Made by a program: the position numbers and the translations under genes | In this document: positions 18,020 to 27,062 of the stretch, piece by piece | Layout of the letters: each line of letters opens with the position of its first letter | How positions within the stretch are numbered: the first letter of the stretch is position 1 | Notes under the pieces: model-generated | The model's database searches: none | Seen by the model: only the letters and a program-made list of their open reading frames with translations | Told to the model about the DNA's origin: nothing | NCBI RefSeq assembly: GCF_019247615.1 | Contig: NZ_JAFBAT010000243.1 | Location: 1 to 36,678, forward strand | Direction of reading: 5' to 3' | Source: Mycobacterium sp. | GTDB taxonomy: Bacteria > Actinomycetota > Actinomycetes > Mycobacteriales > Mycobacteriaceae | Length of the DNA: 36,678 nt

Positions 18020-18349
18020 ATGGTTAATGACGTCGGACCGATGTTCGAGGCCCTGGCCGATCCGACTCGACGCCACGTTGTGCAACTGCTGAGCAAAGGC
18101 CCTCGGCGGGCGGGCGAGATTTCGGACTCGGCAGGAATATCCAGTCCGCGAATGAGCCGGCACCTGCGGTTGCTGCTAGAGGCCGGCATCGTGATCGATG
18201 AGCGCTCGCCCGACGACGCGCGGATGCGCGTGTTCCGCCTGCGTCCCGATTCGATCGTCGCGGTCCAGGCGTGGCTCGATCAGGTGCAGGCGCACTGGAG
18301 CGAGCAGTTGCATTCGTTCAAGCGCCACGTAGAAGGACGGCAGCCATGA
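18020..18349 (+). CDS. ArsR-family winged-helix transcriptional repressor, 109 aa
   Basis: Short winged-helix protein: MFEALADPTRRHVVQLLSKG, then recognition region GEISDSAGISSPRMSRHLRLLLEAGIV and the wing DERSPDDARMRVFRLRP. There are no Cys or His clusters of metal-sensing ArsR proteins; it belongs to the type that accompanies SRPBCC (AHSA1) genes. I choose ATG at MVNDVGP; a TTG two codons upstream is possible. Its stop overlaps the start of the SRPBCC-VOC gene (ATGA), so both proteins are made together. It likely represses this two-gene operon through the palindrome over its start. Confidence 0.9.
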   Translation: MVNDVGPMFEALADPTRRHVVQLLSKGPRRAGEISDSAGISSPRMSRHLRLLLEAGIVIDERSPDDARMRVFRLRPDSIVAVQAWLDQVQAHWSEQLHSFKRHVEGRQP

Positions 18350-19173
18350 ATGCGAGCACGAGTGTTTCGGTATCGGTGCCAGTCGACCCGGCCACCGCAT
18401 TCAGGGCCTTCACCGAGGAACTCGATCAGTGGTGGGTACGCGGGCCGATCAACTATTTCGATTCGGCGCGCGCGGTCGCCATGCGATGCGAGCCGGGCGT
18501 CGGCGGACGGCTCATCGAGGTGTACGACGAGGTGACCGGCGAAGGGCTCGAACTTGGCCGGATCACCGTTTGGGAGCCAGGTGCCCGCCTGGCGTGGAGC
18601 AGCGCCGTCGACGACGTCGAGATCGACGTATCCTTCGAGCCGGTCCCTGCCGGCACCGACGTCATCGTGCGCGCCACGATCACCCCGGGCGGGCGCGACC
18701 GCGGTGGCACGGCATGGCTGCGGGTGGTGCCGAAGTGGTTCGGGCCCTGGTGCGTTCGCCGCGGGACCGTCGCCGGCCGGCAGCCCGAGCTGGCGCGGTT
18801 GGCCGTCGGCCTGTACTACACGAAGCCCGCGACGGCCGCGCGCTGGCTGACGTCGGTCTTCGGGCTGTCCTCCCCCGATCCGCTACCCGACGTTCCCGAC
18901 CCGTTGCCCGAGGGTGAGCACGGCCATCCCTGGATCGAGTTCCGGGTCGGCAATTGTTCGCTGATGCTGTTCCCGAACACGGACCGGGTGCCCCCCGGCG
19001 CGCACGAAACCTGGGTATTCGTCGACGATCTCGAGGCACACCTGCGAAACGCTCGCGCGGGCGGGGCGAGGATCATCCGCAACATCAAGAAGACGGGCTT
19101 CCACGCGTATCAGGCCGAAGACCTGGAGGGTCACCGCTGGACCTTCGCCCAGGCCCGACCCCGCCAGCGGTAA
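18346..19173 (+). CDS. SRPBCC (AHSA1-like) - glyoxalase/VOC fusion protein, 275 aa
   Basis: Residues 1-~150 look like an SRPBCC/AHSA1 ligand-binding domain (VSVPVDPATAFRAFTEELDQWW, then RCEPGVGGRLIEVYDE, LELGRITVWEPGARLAWSS). Residues ~160-270 look like a glyoxalase/bleomycin-resistance VOC domain of the PhnB type (LTSVFGLSSPDPLPD, WIEFRVGNCSLMLFPN, TWVFVDDLEAHLRNARAGGA, EDLEGHRWTFAQARP). The VOC part ends in GHRWTFAQ, as in many PhnB-like proteins. The start overlaps the arsR stop by ATGA. A two-domain binder could sequester or isomerise a small hydrophobic compound, but no substrate can be assigned. Convergent with the monooxygenase, 20 bases apart. Confidence 0.85.
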   Translation: MNASTSVSVSVPVDPATAFRAFTEELDQWWVRGPINYFDSARAVAMRCEPGVGGRLIEVYDEVTGEGLELGRITVWEPGARLAWSSAVDDVEIDVSFEPVPAGTDVIVRATITPGGRDRGGTAWLRVVPKWFGPWCVRRGTVAGRQPELARLAVGLYYTKPATAARWLTSVFGLSSPDPLPDVPDPLPEGEHGHPWIEFRVGNCSLMLFPNTDRVPPGAHETWVFVDDLEAHLRNARAGGARIIRNIKKTGFHAYQAEDLEGHRWTFAQARPRQR

Positions 19174-19193
19174 GCCCACTGCGGCATGACCTG

Positions 19194-20660
19194 CTATAGG
19201 CGCAACTCGTACTGCCCGCGATCGGTGTTCGCCAGCATGGCGCGATGCTCGGCGGGCGTGAACGGCCAGACCTCCGGGACGCCGTCCTTGTTCAGATACC
19301 AGCTGTCGCAGCCGGTGGTCCACACGGTGGCCGGCATCGCCGCTCGCAACCGCGCGTTGTAACGCTCGGCGGCCGACGATTTCGGCTCCGCCGTGTCGAA
19401 TTCGCCGCGGCGCCAACGCTGGATCCACCGCAGGATGTAATCGGCCTGCGACTCGGCCACCGACGTGAGCGAGTGGTTTCCCACCGGGCTGTGCGGGCCG
19501 AGCATCATGAAGAAATTGGGGAAGCCGGGTAATGCGACGGTTTGGTAGGCCCACGGCCCGTCGCGCCACACGTCGTCGACGGCGATGCCGTCCCGGCCGG
19601 TCAGCCGCATCGGCCGGAAGAACGCATGCGTGTCGAATCCGGTACACAGCACGACGACGTCCACCTCGTGGAGTTCGCCGTCCTCGGTCACGATGCCTCG
19701 CGGCTCCACGTGGTCGATACCGGCGGTCACCAGCTCGACGTCGTCGCGCTGCATCGCGCGATAGAAACCGCCGGACACCACCAGCCGCTTGCACATCGGC
19801 TGGTAATCCGGAGTCAACGCGGCACGCAGCTCGCGGTCACGCACTTGACGCAGGCTGGCACGGCACAACGCCGCCATCAGCTTTCGCCGCAGGCCCGGCT
19901 TGGTCAGGGCGACCGCGAAGGTATCGAAGGCCGCGCTGTACGCCCGGTAGGCGAACCGAGTGAGCCACGGGATCCGCCGGTGCGTGACCGCGGCGAACCT
20001 GGAGTATCGGGGGTTGGGCACCGGCACCACCCATTGGGCGGTGCGCTGGAAAAGCAGTACCCGGCCCGCCACGCCCGCCAAGCCGCAGACGAGCTGCACG
20101 CCGGTGGATCCGTTGCCGATCAGCGCGATTCGCCGCCCGCCCAGCTCGACCGAGTGATCCCAGCGCGCTGAGTGAAAAACGCGCCCGTCGAAGTCGGCCA
20201 GACCGGCGATCGACGGCGTCCGGGGATCGTGCAGCACGCCGGTCGCCGAGATCAAAAAGTCCACCGTGGATTCTGCTTGCCCCAGGCTGCCGGCATCTGT
20301 GCGCAGCACCCAGCGGGCGCCGTCGAATCGCGCGCCGACGACTTCGGTGCTGAACCGGATTCGGTCGCGGAGCCCGAATTGGTCGGCGACCTCACGGAAG
20401 TAGGCCTGGATTTCGCCGCCCGGCGCGAAGAAGTGGGTCCAGTTCGGCTTGGTGGCAAAGGTGTACTGGTAGACCCGCGATGGCACGTCGCAGGTCAGTC
20501 CGGGATAGGTGTTGTCACGCCACGTGCCGCCCACCTCGTCGGCCTTCTCGTAGATGGTGACATCGGTAATTCCGCTGCCCACCAAAGCGATTGCGACACA
20601 CAGCCCGGACATGCCCGCTCCGACGATGGCCACCGCCGGATCGCGTGTCGGGTCGTCCAT
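19194..20660 (-). CDS. Flavin-dependent monooxygenase, Baeyer-Villiger type, 488 aa
   Basis: Class B flavoprotein using FAD and NADPH. FAD motif GAGMSG (14-19), then GGTWRDNTYPG (44-54); the Baeyer-Villiger fingerprint F-x-G-x3-H-x3-W is present as FDGRVFHSARWD (157-168); NADPH motif GNGSTG (182-187); and a late LCTGFDTHAFF region. It should insert oxygen next to a ketone or oxidise a heteroatom. A possible -10 (TATGAT) sits 6 bases before the ATG and overlaps the end of aldR, so it may be transcribed separately from aldR. M. tuberculosis has several paralogues, but as I recall none at this position. Confidence 0.92.
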   Translation of the reverse strand: MDDPTRDPAVAIVGAGMSGLCVAIALVGSGITDVTIYEKADEVGGTWRDNTYPGLTCDVPSRVYQYTFATKPNWTHFFAPGGEIQAYFREVADQFGLRDRIRFSTEVVGARFDGARWVLRTDAGSLGQAESTVDFLISATGVLHDPRTPSIAGLADFDGRVFHSARWDHSVELGGRRIALIGNGSTGVQLVCGLAGVAGRVLLFQRTAQWVVPVPNPRYSRFAAVTHRRIPWLTRFAYRAYSAAFDTFAVALTKPGLRRKLMAALCRASLRQVRDRELRAALTPDYQPMCKRLVVSGGFYRAMQRDDVELVTAGIDHVEPRGIVTEDGELHEVDVVVLCTGFDTHAFFRPMRLTGRDGIAVDDVWRDGPWAYQTVALPGFPNFFMMLGPHSPVGNHSLTSVAESQADYILRWIQRWRRGEFDTAEPKSSAAERYNARLRAAMPATVWTTGCDSWYLNKDGVPEVWPFTPAEHRAMLANTDRGQYELRL

Positions 20661-20666
20661 TCGCCG

Positions 20667-20672
20667 ATCATA
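20667..20672 (-). promoter_or_regulatory. Candidate -10 of the monooxygenase gene (leaderless type)
   Basis: TATGAT on the minus strand, 6 bases before the ATG. It overlaps the aldR stop codon. It is the best -10 match seen in the window. Confidence 0.5.
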
Positions 20673-21183
20673 TTGGCGCCGCCCCGCGCAGATGCTCGAA
20701 GATCAGCGACGTCTGGGTGCCGGCGACGTCGGCGTCGGCGTTGAGGTTCTCGACCACGAACGAGCGCAGGTCCTCGGTGTCGCGAGCGGCGACGTGCAGG
20801 ATGAAATCGTCCGCGCCGGCGAGGAAGTAGACGTCCATCACCTGGCGTCGGCGGCGGATCTGCTGGATGAAGTCGCGGATCTTTCCGCGGGCATGTGACT
20901 GCAGGCTGACCGCGATCATCGCCTGCAGCGGCAAGCCCACCGCGACCGGGTCGATGTCGGTGTAGAACCCACGGATGACACCGAGGTCCACGAGCCGCCG
21001 GACCCGGCCGTGGCACGTCGACGGCGCGATGCCGACACCGTCGGCGAGGGCGTTGTTGGTGATGCGGGCATCGCCATGCAGCAGGGCCAGGATTCCGCGG
21101 TCGACCTCGTCGATATCGGCTGGTCGAACATCCTTCGGCGAGTTCGGCACTCGGGGGGCTCCTTGCGTAGTTCTGTCAGGCAT
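20668..21183 (-). CDS. aldR: Lrp/AsnC-family regulator AldR (Rv2779c-like), 171 aa
   Basis: N-terminal helix-turn-helix (IDEVDRGILALLHGDARI, NALADGVGIAPSTCHGRVRRLVDLGVI) and C-terminal RAM effector domain (LPLQAMIAVSLQSHARGKIRDF, VYFLAGADDFILHVAARDTEDL). Lrp-type proteins form octamers that wrap DNA and sense amino acids. The divergent alanine dehydrogenase gene 68 bases away matches the known AldR-ald pair of mycobacteria, where AldR controls ald in response to amino acids such as alanine. ATG at MPDRTTQG; a TACAGT hexamer 6 bases upstream suggests a leaderless mRNA and excludes the longer in-frame start. Confidence 0.93.
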   Translation of the reverse strand: MPDRTTQGAPRVPNSPKDVRPADIDEVDRGILALLHGDARITNNALADGVGIAPSTCHGRVRRLVDLGVIRGFYTDIDPVAVGLPLQAMIAVSLQSHARGKIRDFIQQIRRRRQVMDVYFLAGADDFILHVAARDTEDLRSFVVENLNADADVAGTQTSLIFEHLRGAAPI

Positions 21184-21189
21184 AACGCA

Positions 21190-21195
21190 ACTGTA
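21190..21195 (-). promoter_or_regulatory. Candidate -10 of aldR (leaderless type)
   Basis: TACAGT on the minus strand, 6 bases before the aldR ATG, inside the aldR-ald spacer and next to the first putative AldR site. Confidence 0.45.
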
Positions 21196-21197
21196 TA

Positions 21198-21239
21198 GAA
21201 TGATCATCGGGCTAATTGCTTCTACATCGAATTTTCTTC
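21198..21239. promoter_or_regulatory. Putative AldR operator sites in the aldR-ald spacer
   Basis: Two 11-base elements fit the AldR consensus as I recall it (G-A/T-N2-AT-rich triplet-N2-A/T-C): GAATGATCATC (21198-21208) and GAATTTTCTTC (21229-21239). Their centres are 31 bases apart, about three helical turns, which suits Lrp-type wrapping. A third element, GCTTCTACATC (21218-21228), differs at one position. The consensus was not checked against the literature here. Confidence 0.5.
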
Positions 21240-21251
21240 ACACTCGAGGGT

Positions 21252-22367
21252 ATGCGCGTCGGCATTCCCACCGAGACCAAGAACAACGAATTCCGGGTTG
21301 CCGTCACCCCCGCCGGCGTCGCCGAACTCATCCGCCGCGGCCACGACGTGCTCATCCAGGCCGGTGCCGGAGAGGGTTCCGCCATCCCCGACACGGAGTT
21401 CAAGGCCGCGGGTGCCCAGCTGATCGGCACCGCCGAACAGATATGGGCCCAGGCGGACCTGCTGCTCAAGGTGAAGGAACCGGTTCCGCCGGAGTACGGC
21501 CTCCTGCGACGCGGCCAGGTCTTGTTCACGTATCTGCACCTGGCCGCTTCGCGCGCCTGCACCGACGCGCTATTGGCTTCCGGCACAACGTCGATCGCCT
21601 ACGAGACCGTCCAGGCCCCCGACGGGACACTTCCGCTGCTGGCCCCGATGAGCGAGGTCGCGGGCCGGCTCGCCGCGCAGGTCGGGGCCTATCATCTGAT
21701 GCGGACCCAAGGCGGGCGCGGGGTATTGATGGGCGGGGTGCCGGGCGTCAAGGCGGCCGACGTCGTCGTGGTCGGCGCCGGCACGGCCGGCTACAACGCC
21801 GCCCGGATCGCCGGGGGCATGGGCGCATCCGTGATGGTCTTCGACGTCGACATCAACAAGCTTCGGTTGCTCGATGCCGAGTCCGGTGGCCGCATCGGCA
21901 CCCGCTACTCATCGGCCTACGAGCTGGAGGGCGCCGTCAAGCGTGCCGACCTGGTGATCGGGGCGGTCTTGGTGCCGGGCGCCAAGGCTCCCAAGCTGGT
22001 CTCGAATTCGCTTGTCGCACAGATGAAACCCGGCGCGGTGTTGGTGGACATCTCCATCGACCAGGGCGGTTGTTTCGAGGACTCGCGGCCCACGACCCAC
22101 GATCAGCCCACCTTCGCGGTGCACGACGCGCTCTTCTATTGCGTGGCTAACATGCCCAGCGCAGTGCCGAAGACGTCGACCGTCGCACTGACCAACGCGA
22201 CGATGCCGTATGTGATCAGACTCGCCGAACAGGGATGGCGAGCGGCCTGCCGGTCGGATTGCGCTCTGGCCAAAGGGCTTTCGACGCATGAGGGCATGCT
22301 GCTGTCCGAGCGGGTGGCCGACGGCCTGGAGTTGCCGTTCACCGATCCGTCGCGCGTACTGGCCTGA
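21252..22367 (+). CDS. ald: L-alanine dehydrogenase
   Basis: NAD-dependent interconversion of L-alanine and pyruvate plus ammonium; in mycobacteria it supports alanine use as a nitrogen source and redox balance under low oxygen. All 371 residues are present. MRVGIPTE start, Arg15, Lys75 in VKEP, catalytic His96 in YLHLA, the Rossmann motif VVGAGTAGYNAA (~174-185), and catalytic Asp270 in SIDQGG are all in place. The gene is intact. ATG chosen at MRVGIPTE, with GAGGG just before it; a longer in-frame start would extend into the regulatory spacer. Likely controlled by AldR from the divergent gene. Converges with the nitronate monooxygenase gene, leaving 3 bases. Confidence 0.97.
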   Translation: MRVGIPTETKNNEFRVAVTPAGVAELIRRGHDVLIQAGAGEGSAIPDTEFKAAGAQLIGTAEQIWAQADLLLKVKEPVPPEYGLLRRGQVLFTYLHLAASRACTDALLASGTTSIAYETVQAPDGTLPLLAPMSEVAGRLAAQVGAYHLMRTQGGRGVLMGGVPGVKAADVVVVGAGTAGYNAARIAGGMGASVMVFDVDINKLRLLDAESGGRIGTRYSSAYELEGAVKRADLVIGAVLVPGAKAPKLVSNSLVAQMKPGAVLVDISIDQGGCFEDSRPTTHDQPTFAVHDALFYCVANMPSAVPKTSTVALTNATMPYVIRLAEQGWRAACRSDCALAKGLSTHEGMLLSERVADGLELPFTDPSRVLA

Positions 22368-22370
22368 CGA

Positions 22371-23393
22371 TCAGCCGGCGAGATCGGCGACGATGTCGGC
22401 CACCGGCGCCGAACGGGCCGCCTGGAAGGACGTCCCTGCCCACAGGGCCATCCCGTTCGGGTCCTCCCAGTCGGCAGCGGCCTCCCGAATCGGCAGCGTC
22501 ATCTGGTGCACCTCCGGATAGCCCAGCGGGGCAACGTCGTTCAGCAGACGAGTGAACGTGTTCTCCAGGCCGCGCCCGTACCGGCCGGAGAAGGCACGCG
22601 AGACGATGGTCCTGCCGTGCAGCGGGTTCTTCATGGCCGTGCGCTGCGCCTTGTTGGTTCCGGCTTCGTCGGACAGCAGCAGCGCGGTCCCCACCTGGGC
22701 GGCCACGGCTCCCCTGCGCAGCACGCCGGCGACGTCCGCGGCGGTACCCAGCCCACCCGCCGCGATGATGGGGACATCACGGTGCGCCCGATGGATTCGA
22801 TCGATCAGCTGGTGCAGCGACTCGGTGCCGGGCTCCATGTCCGGCGCGAACGTGCCGCGGTGGCCGCCGGCGTCAGGGCCCTGCACCACCAGGCTGTCCG
22901 CTCCCGCGGCGACGGCAACCCCGGCCTCGTATGCCGATGTCACAGTTACCATCACCAACAGGCCCAGCGCGCTGAGCCGTCGTATGACATCGGGCGAGGG
23001 CACGCCGAAGGTGAAGGACACCAGCTCCGGGCGGATATCGGCCACCACCTCGAGCTTGCGTTCCCAGTTGTCGTCGTCTCCATACTCCGGTGTGCCGACC
23101 TCGACCTGGTAGTGCTCGGCGACTCCCTCGAGCTCGTTGGCGTAGTAGTCCAACGCCGCCCAGTCGGCGACACTCGGTTGCGGCACAAGCAGGTTGACGC
23201 CCAGCGGGCCGGTCGTCAGCGCGCGGGCCGCCGCGATGTCGTCGGCGAACCGCTCCGCACTGAGGTATCCCGCGGGTATGAAGCCGAGGCCACCCGCATT
23301 GGAAACCGCCGCGGCCAACTCCGGGGTGCCCGGGCCGCCAGCCATCGGGGCACCCACGATGGGCACCGCGATGTCCCAAAAGCCCAGTACCAT
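22371..23393 (-). CDS. Nitronate monooxygenase-like FMN oxidoreductase (Rv2781c-like), 340 aa
   Basis: TIM-barrel flavoprotein of the 2-nitropropane dioxygenase/nitronate monooxygenase family: PIVGAPMAGGPGTPELAAAV at the N-terminus, GGLGFIPAGYLS, LVVQGPDAGGHRG with the conserved His, and IIAAGGLGTAADV and GAVAAQVGTALLLSDE as the FMN phosphate-binding strands. Likely detoxifies nitronates or acts on a related enolate; FabK-type enoyl reductase is a relative, so activity is not certain. The ATG lies 5 bases after the pepR stop, so the gene is cotranscribed with pepR. Confidence 0.9.
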   Translation of the reverse strand: MVLGFWDIAVPIVGAPMAGGPGTPELAAAVSNAGGLGFIPAGYLSAERFADDIAAARALTTGPLGVNLLVPQPSVADWAALDYYANELEGVAEHYQVEVGTPEYGDDDNWERKLEVVADIRPELVSFTFGVPSPDVIRRLSALGLLVMVTVTSAYEAGVAVAAGADSLVVQGPDAGGHRGTFAPDMEPGTESLHQLIDRIHRAHRDVPIIAAGGLGTAADVAGVLRRGAVAAQVGTALLLSDEAGTNKAQRTAMKNPLHGRTIVSRAFSGRYGRGLENTFTRLLNDVAPLGYPEVHQMTLPIREAAADWEDPNGMALWAGTSFQAARSAPVADIVADLAG

Positions 23394-23398
23394 CCGAG

Positions 23399-24781
23399 CT
23401 AATCTACCATCGCCCGAAGTTGTTGGGGCAGTGATCGTTTCAGCGATCGTTTCGATGCATACGGGCCCAGGACCGCGGCGCCGTAGCGCTTGCTCAGCAG
23501 CCGGTGGGCCACCGCGTTGACCTCCTCGACGGTCACCTCGTCGATCTGCCGCAAGCTGTGCTCGATGCTGCGGTGTTTGCCGTAGTTCAATTCGCTGCGG
23601 CCGATGCGGCTCATCCGGGAGCCGGAATCCTCCAGTCCCAGCACCAGGCCGCCGCGCAGCGAGCCCTTGGCGATGCGGCATTCCTCCTCGGTGATGCCGT
23701 CGCGGGCCACCGCCTCGAGCACGTCGCCGGTGACGGCCATGACGTCGGAAAAACGCTCGGGCAGGCACGCCGCGTACACCGACAGCGCGCCGCTGTCGGC
23801 GAACATGTCCAGCGTCGAGTACACGGAATAGGCCAGCCCGCGCAACTCCCGGACCTCCTGGAACAACCTGGAACTCAAACCGCCGCCGAGCACGGTGTGC
23901 AGCACCGAAAGCGCCCAGCGGTGCTCCCAGCCACGTCCCGGGGTGCGGACGCCCAGCGACACGTGAGTCTGCTCGGCATCCCGGTTCACCAGCACCAGCC
24001 CCGGCTGGCCGCCGACCCGCCCCGCGCCCTTGCGAGGAGCTATCGGCTGGCGTCCGCGAACCAGACGCGACCCGAAGTGGTCGCGCACCAGCGCGAGCAC
24101 CTCGTCGTGGTCCACGTTGCCGGCCACCGCGACGACCATGCGTTCGGGGGTGTAGCGCCGAACATGAAAGGAGTGGAGCTGGGCACGGGTCATCGCCGAT
24201 ACCGACTCCGCGGTGCCGATCACCGGGCGGCCCACCGGGTGGTCGCCGAACAGCGCCGCCAAGAACACGTCACCCAGCGCGTCCTCGGGGTCGTCGTCGC
24301 GCATCGCAATCTCCTCGAGGACGACGTCGCGCTCCAGCTCGACGTCCTCGGCGGCGCACCGACCGTTGAGCACCACGTCGGCGACCAGGTCGACGGCCAG
24401 CTCCAGATCACTGTCCAGCACGTGCGCGTAGTAGCAGGTGTGCTCCTTGGCGGTGAACGCGTTCAGCTCCCCGCCGACGGCGTCCATGGCCTGCGCGATG
24501 TCGACGGCCGTGCGGGTCGGGGTCGACTTGAACAACAGATGCTCGAGGAAGTGCGCCGCCCCCGCCACGGTGGTGCCCTCATCGCGCGACCCGACACCGA
24601 CCCAGACCCCGACCGATGCGGAGCGCACCGCGGGCAGGTACTCGGTGACCACCCGCAGTCCGCCCGGCAGGGTGGTGCGCCGGACGGCCTTGTGCTCGGT
24701 GTTCACCTCGGCAACCTGCGCCCCCCGGCGCAGGGCCGCCATGGGATCGGGTGGCGGCCTTCTGGAATCAGCTAGCGGCAT
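23399..24781 (-). CDS. pepR: Zinc protease PepR (M16 family), 460 aa
   Basis: Processing-peptidase-like metalloprotease. The inverted zinc motif HFLEH (His77, Glu80, His81) is followed ~75 residues later by the third ligand Glu in the [10 protein letters not shown] region. [23 protein letters not shown] is the typical C-terminal M16 segment. I give the ATG at MPLADSRR, overlapping gpsI by 14 bases; no good ribosome site precedes it. The next ATG (24742, MAALRRG, 447 aa) has an AGAAGG-like site and a length closer to the ~438 residues of the M. tuberculosis protein, so it may be the true start. The C-terminus has a duplicated KRSL. Confidence 0.93.
   Translation of the reverse strand: MPLADSRRPPPDPMAALRRGAQVAEVNTEHKAVRRTTLPGGLRVVTEYLPAVRSASVGVWVGVGSRDEGTTVAGAAHFLEHLLFKSTPTRTAVDIAQAMDAVGGELNAFTAKEHTCYYAHVLDSDLELAVDLVADVVLNGRCAAEDVELERDVVLEEIAMRDDDPEDALGDVFLAALFGDHPVGRPVIGTAESVSAMTRAQLHSFHVRRYTPERMVVAVAGNVDHDEVLALVRDHFGSRLVRGRQPIAPRKGAGRVGGQPGLVLVNRDAEQTHVSLGVRTPGRGWEHRWALSVLHTVLGGGLSSRLFQEVRELRGLAYSVYSTLDMFADSGALSVYAACLPERFSDVMAVTGDVLEAVARDGITEEECRIAKGSLRGGLVLGLEDSGSRMSRIGRSELNYGKHRSIEHSLRQIDEVTVEEVNAVAHRLLSKRYGAAVLGPYASKRSLKRSLPQQLRAMVD
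23429..23454 (-). repeat. 12-base tandem duplication near the 3' end of pepR
   Basis: On the minus strand, AAACGATCGCTG is followed directly by AAACGATCACTG, with one mismatch. It encodes KRSL twice in a row. The M. tuberculosis protein, as I recall it, has only one copy before PQQLRAMV, so this is probably a recent slip duplication. Confidence 0.6.
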
Positions 24782-27062
24782 CGGCCGAAGCGGGAGCCGG
24801 GGCGGCGCTGCCTGCCGAGTCCGCTGCATCCGCCGCGTCGGCTGCGTTTTCTTCGGCCACCAACACCAGGGAGATCTTCCCCCGCTTGTCGATGTCGGCG
24901 ATTTCCACCCGCAGCTTGTCGCCGACGTGCACGACGTCCTCGACCTTCGCGATGCGCTTGCCCTTGCCGAGCTTGGAGATGTGCACCAACCCGTCACGCC
25001 CCGGCAACAGCGACACGAAAGCGCCGAAATCCGTTGTCTTGACCACGGTTCCGAGGAACCGTTCGCCCACCGTCGGCAGCTGCGGGTTGGCGATGGCGTT
25101 GATCCGGTCGATCGCGGCCTGCGCCGACGGGCCGTCCGTGGCGCCCACGAACACGGTGCCGTCGTCCTCGATCGAGATCTGCGCGCCCGTCTCCTCGGTG
25201 ATGGCGTTGATGACCTTGCCCTTGGGGCCGATGACCTCGCCGATCTTGTCCACCGGAACCTTGATCGTGGTCACCCGCGGCGCATAGGGGCTCATCTCGT
25301 CGGGTTTGTCGATCGCATCCGCCATGACTTCCAAAATGGTCAGCCGGGCGTCCTTGGCCTGCTCGAGCGCGCCCGCGAGCACCTGGGAGGGGATCCCGTC
25401 GAGCTTGGTGTCCAGCTGCAGGGCGGTGACGAAGTCCTTGGTGCCCGCGCACTTGAAGTCCATGTCGCCGAACGCATCTTCGGCGCCCAGGATGTCGGTC
25501 AACGTGACGAACCGACGCTCGGTTTTGCCATCGACTTCTACATCGTCGGAAACCAGCCCCATGGCGATCCCGGCCACCGGCGCCTTCAGCGGTACCCCCG
25601 CGTTGAGCAGCGCCAGCGTGGACGCGCAGACCGAGCCCATCGACGTCGACCCGTTGGAGCCCAAGGCCTCGGACACCTGGCGGATGGCGTACGGGAACTC
25701 CTCGACGCTCGGCAGCACGGGGATCAGGGCCCGCTCGGCCAGCGCGCCGTGCCCGATCTCGCGCCGCTTCGGCGAGCCGACGCGGCCGGTCTCGCCGGTG
25801 GAGAAGGGCGGGAAGTTGTAGTGGTGCATGTACCGCTTGGTGGTCTCCGGTCCCAGCGAGTCGATCTGCTGGGCCATCTTGACCATGTCGAGCGTGGTCA
25901 CTCCGAGGATCTGCGTCTCGCCGCGTTCGAACAGTGCACTTCCGTGTGCCCGCGGAACCACGGCGACCTCGGCCGACAGGGCCCGAATGTCGGTGATTCC
26001 CCGGCCGTCGATGCGGAAGTGGTCGGTGAGGATGCGCTGGCGGACCAGCTTCTTGGTCAGCGAACGGAACGCTGCGGAAACCTCTTTTTCGCGGCCCTCG
26101 TAGGTGTCGGCCAGGCGCGCCAGCACCTCGGCCTTCAGTTGGTCGGTGCGCGCGTCGCGCTCGGCCTTGCCGCTGATGGTCAACGCCTTGGCGAGTTCGT
26201 CGGTGGCCACCGAGGCGACCGAGTAGTAGACGTCCTCCTCATAGTCCGGGAAGGTCGGGTAGTCGGCGACCGGCTTGCTGGACTTTCCAGTGGCCCCGGC
26301 CAGCTCCTCCTGCGCGGTACACAGCGCGGCGATGAACGGCTTGGCAGCCTCCAAACCTTGCGCCACAACGGCTTCCGTCGGCGCCTGAGCACCGCCCTCG
26401 ACCAGTTGGATGACGTTCTCGGTGGCCTCGGCCTCGACCATCATGATCGCGACATCGGGCCCATCCACGCCTTCGACCTTCCGGCCGGCCACCACCATGT
26501 CGAAAACGGCCCGCTCGATCTGGTCGACGGTGGGGAACGCGACCCAGGTGCCGTCGATGAGCGCCACCCGGACACCGCCGATCGGGCCGGAGAACGGGAG
26601 GCCGCCCAGCTGGGTGGAGGCCGAGGCGGCGTTGATCGCGAGCACGTCGTATAGGTCGTTGGGGTCCAAGCTCAGGATCGTGACCACGACCTGGATCTCG
26701 TTGCGCAGGCCGTCAACGAACGATGGGCGCAGCGGGCGGTCGATGAGCCGGCAGGTCAGGATGGCGTCGGTGGAAGGCCGGCCCTCGCGGCGGAAGAACG
26801 AACCGGGGATGCGGCCGGCGGCATACATTCGCTCCTCGACGTCGACCGTCAGCGGGAAGAAGTCGAAATGCTCCTTCGGACTCTTGCTGGCGGTGGTCGC
26901 CGACAGCAGCATGTTTTCGTCGTCCAGGTAGGCGACCACGGCCCCGGCGGCCTGCAGGGCCAACCTGCCGGTCTCGAAACGGACGGTGCGGGTGCCGAAG
27001 CTCCCATTGTCGATGATGGCGGTCGCCTCGAACACGCCCTGGTCAATTTCCTCTACAGACAT
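24768..27062 (-). CDS. gpsI: Polynucleotide phosphorylase / guanosine pentaphosphate synthetase GpsI (PNPase), 764 aa
   Basis: 3'-5' phosphorolytic RNA decay enzyme, trimeric. Two RNase PH domains: the first (~10-230) contains [20 protein letters not shown]; the second (~345-590) contains [25 protein letters not shown] and the catalytic AFGDMDFK. These are joined by the helical region ~250-330. A KH domain follows ([15 protein letters not shown]), then an S1 domain ([21 protein letters not shown]). The C-terminal ~25 residues are Ala/Asp-rich (AADAADAAD) and typically vary between species. ATG at MSVEEIDQG; upstream in-frame codons are not conserved in type. It follows rpsO after 336 bases, the common rpsO-pnp order. 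Confidence 0.97.
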   Translation of the reverse strand: MSVEEIDQGVFEATAIIDNGSFGTRTVRFETGRLALQAAGAVVAYLDDENMLLSATTASKSPKEHFDFFPLTVDVEERMYAAGRIPGSFFRREGRPSTDAILTCRLIDRPLRPSFVDGLRNEIQVVVTILSLDPNDLYDVLAINAASASTQLGGLPFSGPIGGVRVALIDGTWVAFPTVDQIERAVFDMVVAGRKVEGVDGPDVAIMMVEAEATENVIQLVEGGAQAPTEAVVAQGLEAAKPFIAALCTAQEELAGATGKSSKPVADYPTFPDYEEDVYYSVASVATDELAKALTISGKAERDARTDQLKAEVLARLADTYEGREKEVSAAFRSLTKKLVRQRILTDHFRIDGRGITDIRALSAEVAVVPRAHGSALFERGETQILGVTTLDMVKMAQQIDSLGPETTKRYMHHYNFPPFSTGETGRVGSPKRREIGHGALAERALIPVLPSVEEFPYAIRQVSEALGSNGSTSMGSVCASTLALLNAGVPLKAPVAGIAMGLVSDDVEVDGKTERRFVTLTDILGAEDAFGDMDFKCAGTKDFVTALQLDTKLDGIPSQVLAGALEQAKDARLTILEVMADAIDKPDEMSPYAPRVTTIKVPVDKIGEVIGPKGKVINAITEETGAQISIEDDGTVFVGATDGPSAQAAIDRINAIANPQLPTVGERFLGTVVKTTDFGAFVSLLPGRDGLVHISKLGKGKRIAKVEDVVHVGDKLRVEIADIDKRGKISLVLVAEENAADAADAADSAGSAAPAPASADAAS

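Noticed and set aside
24438-26654. 738-codon open frame on the plus strand opposite gpsI and pepR
   Set aside because: It lies antisense to well-conserved genes and has the Arg/Gly/His/Asp-rich composition of a GC-rich shadow frame; no motif is recognisable.
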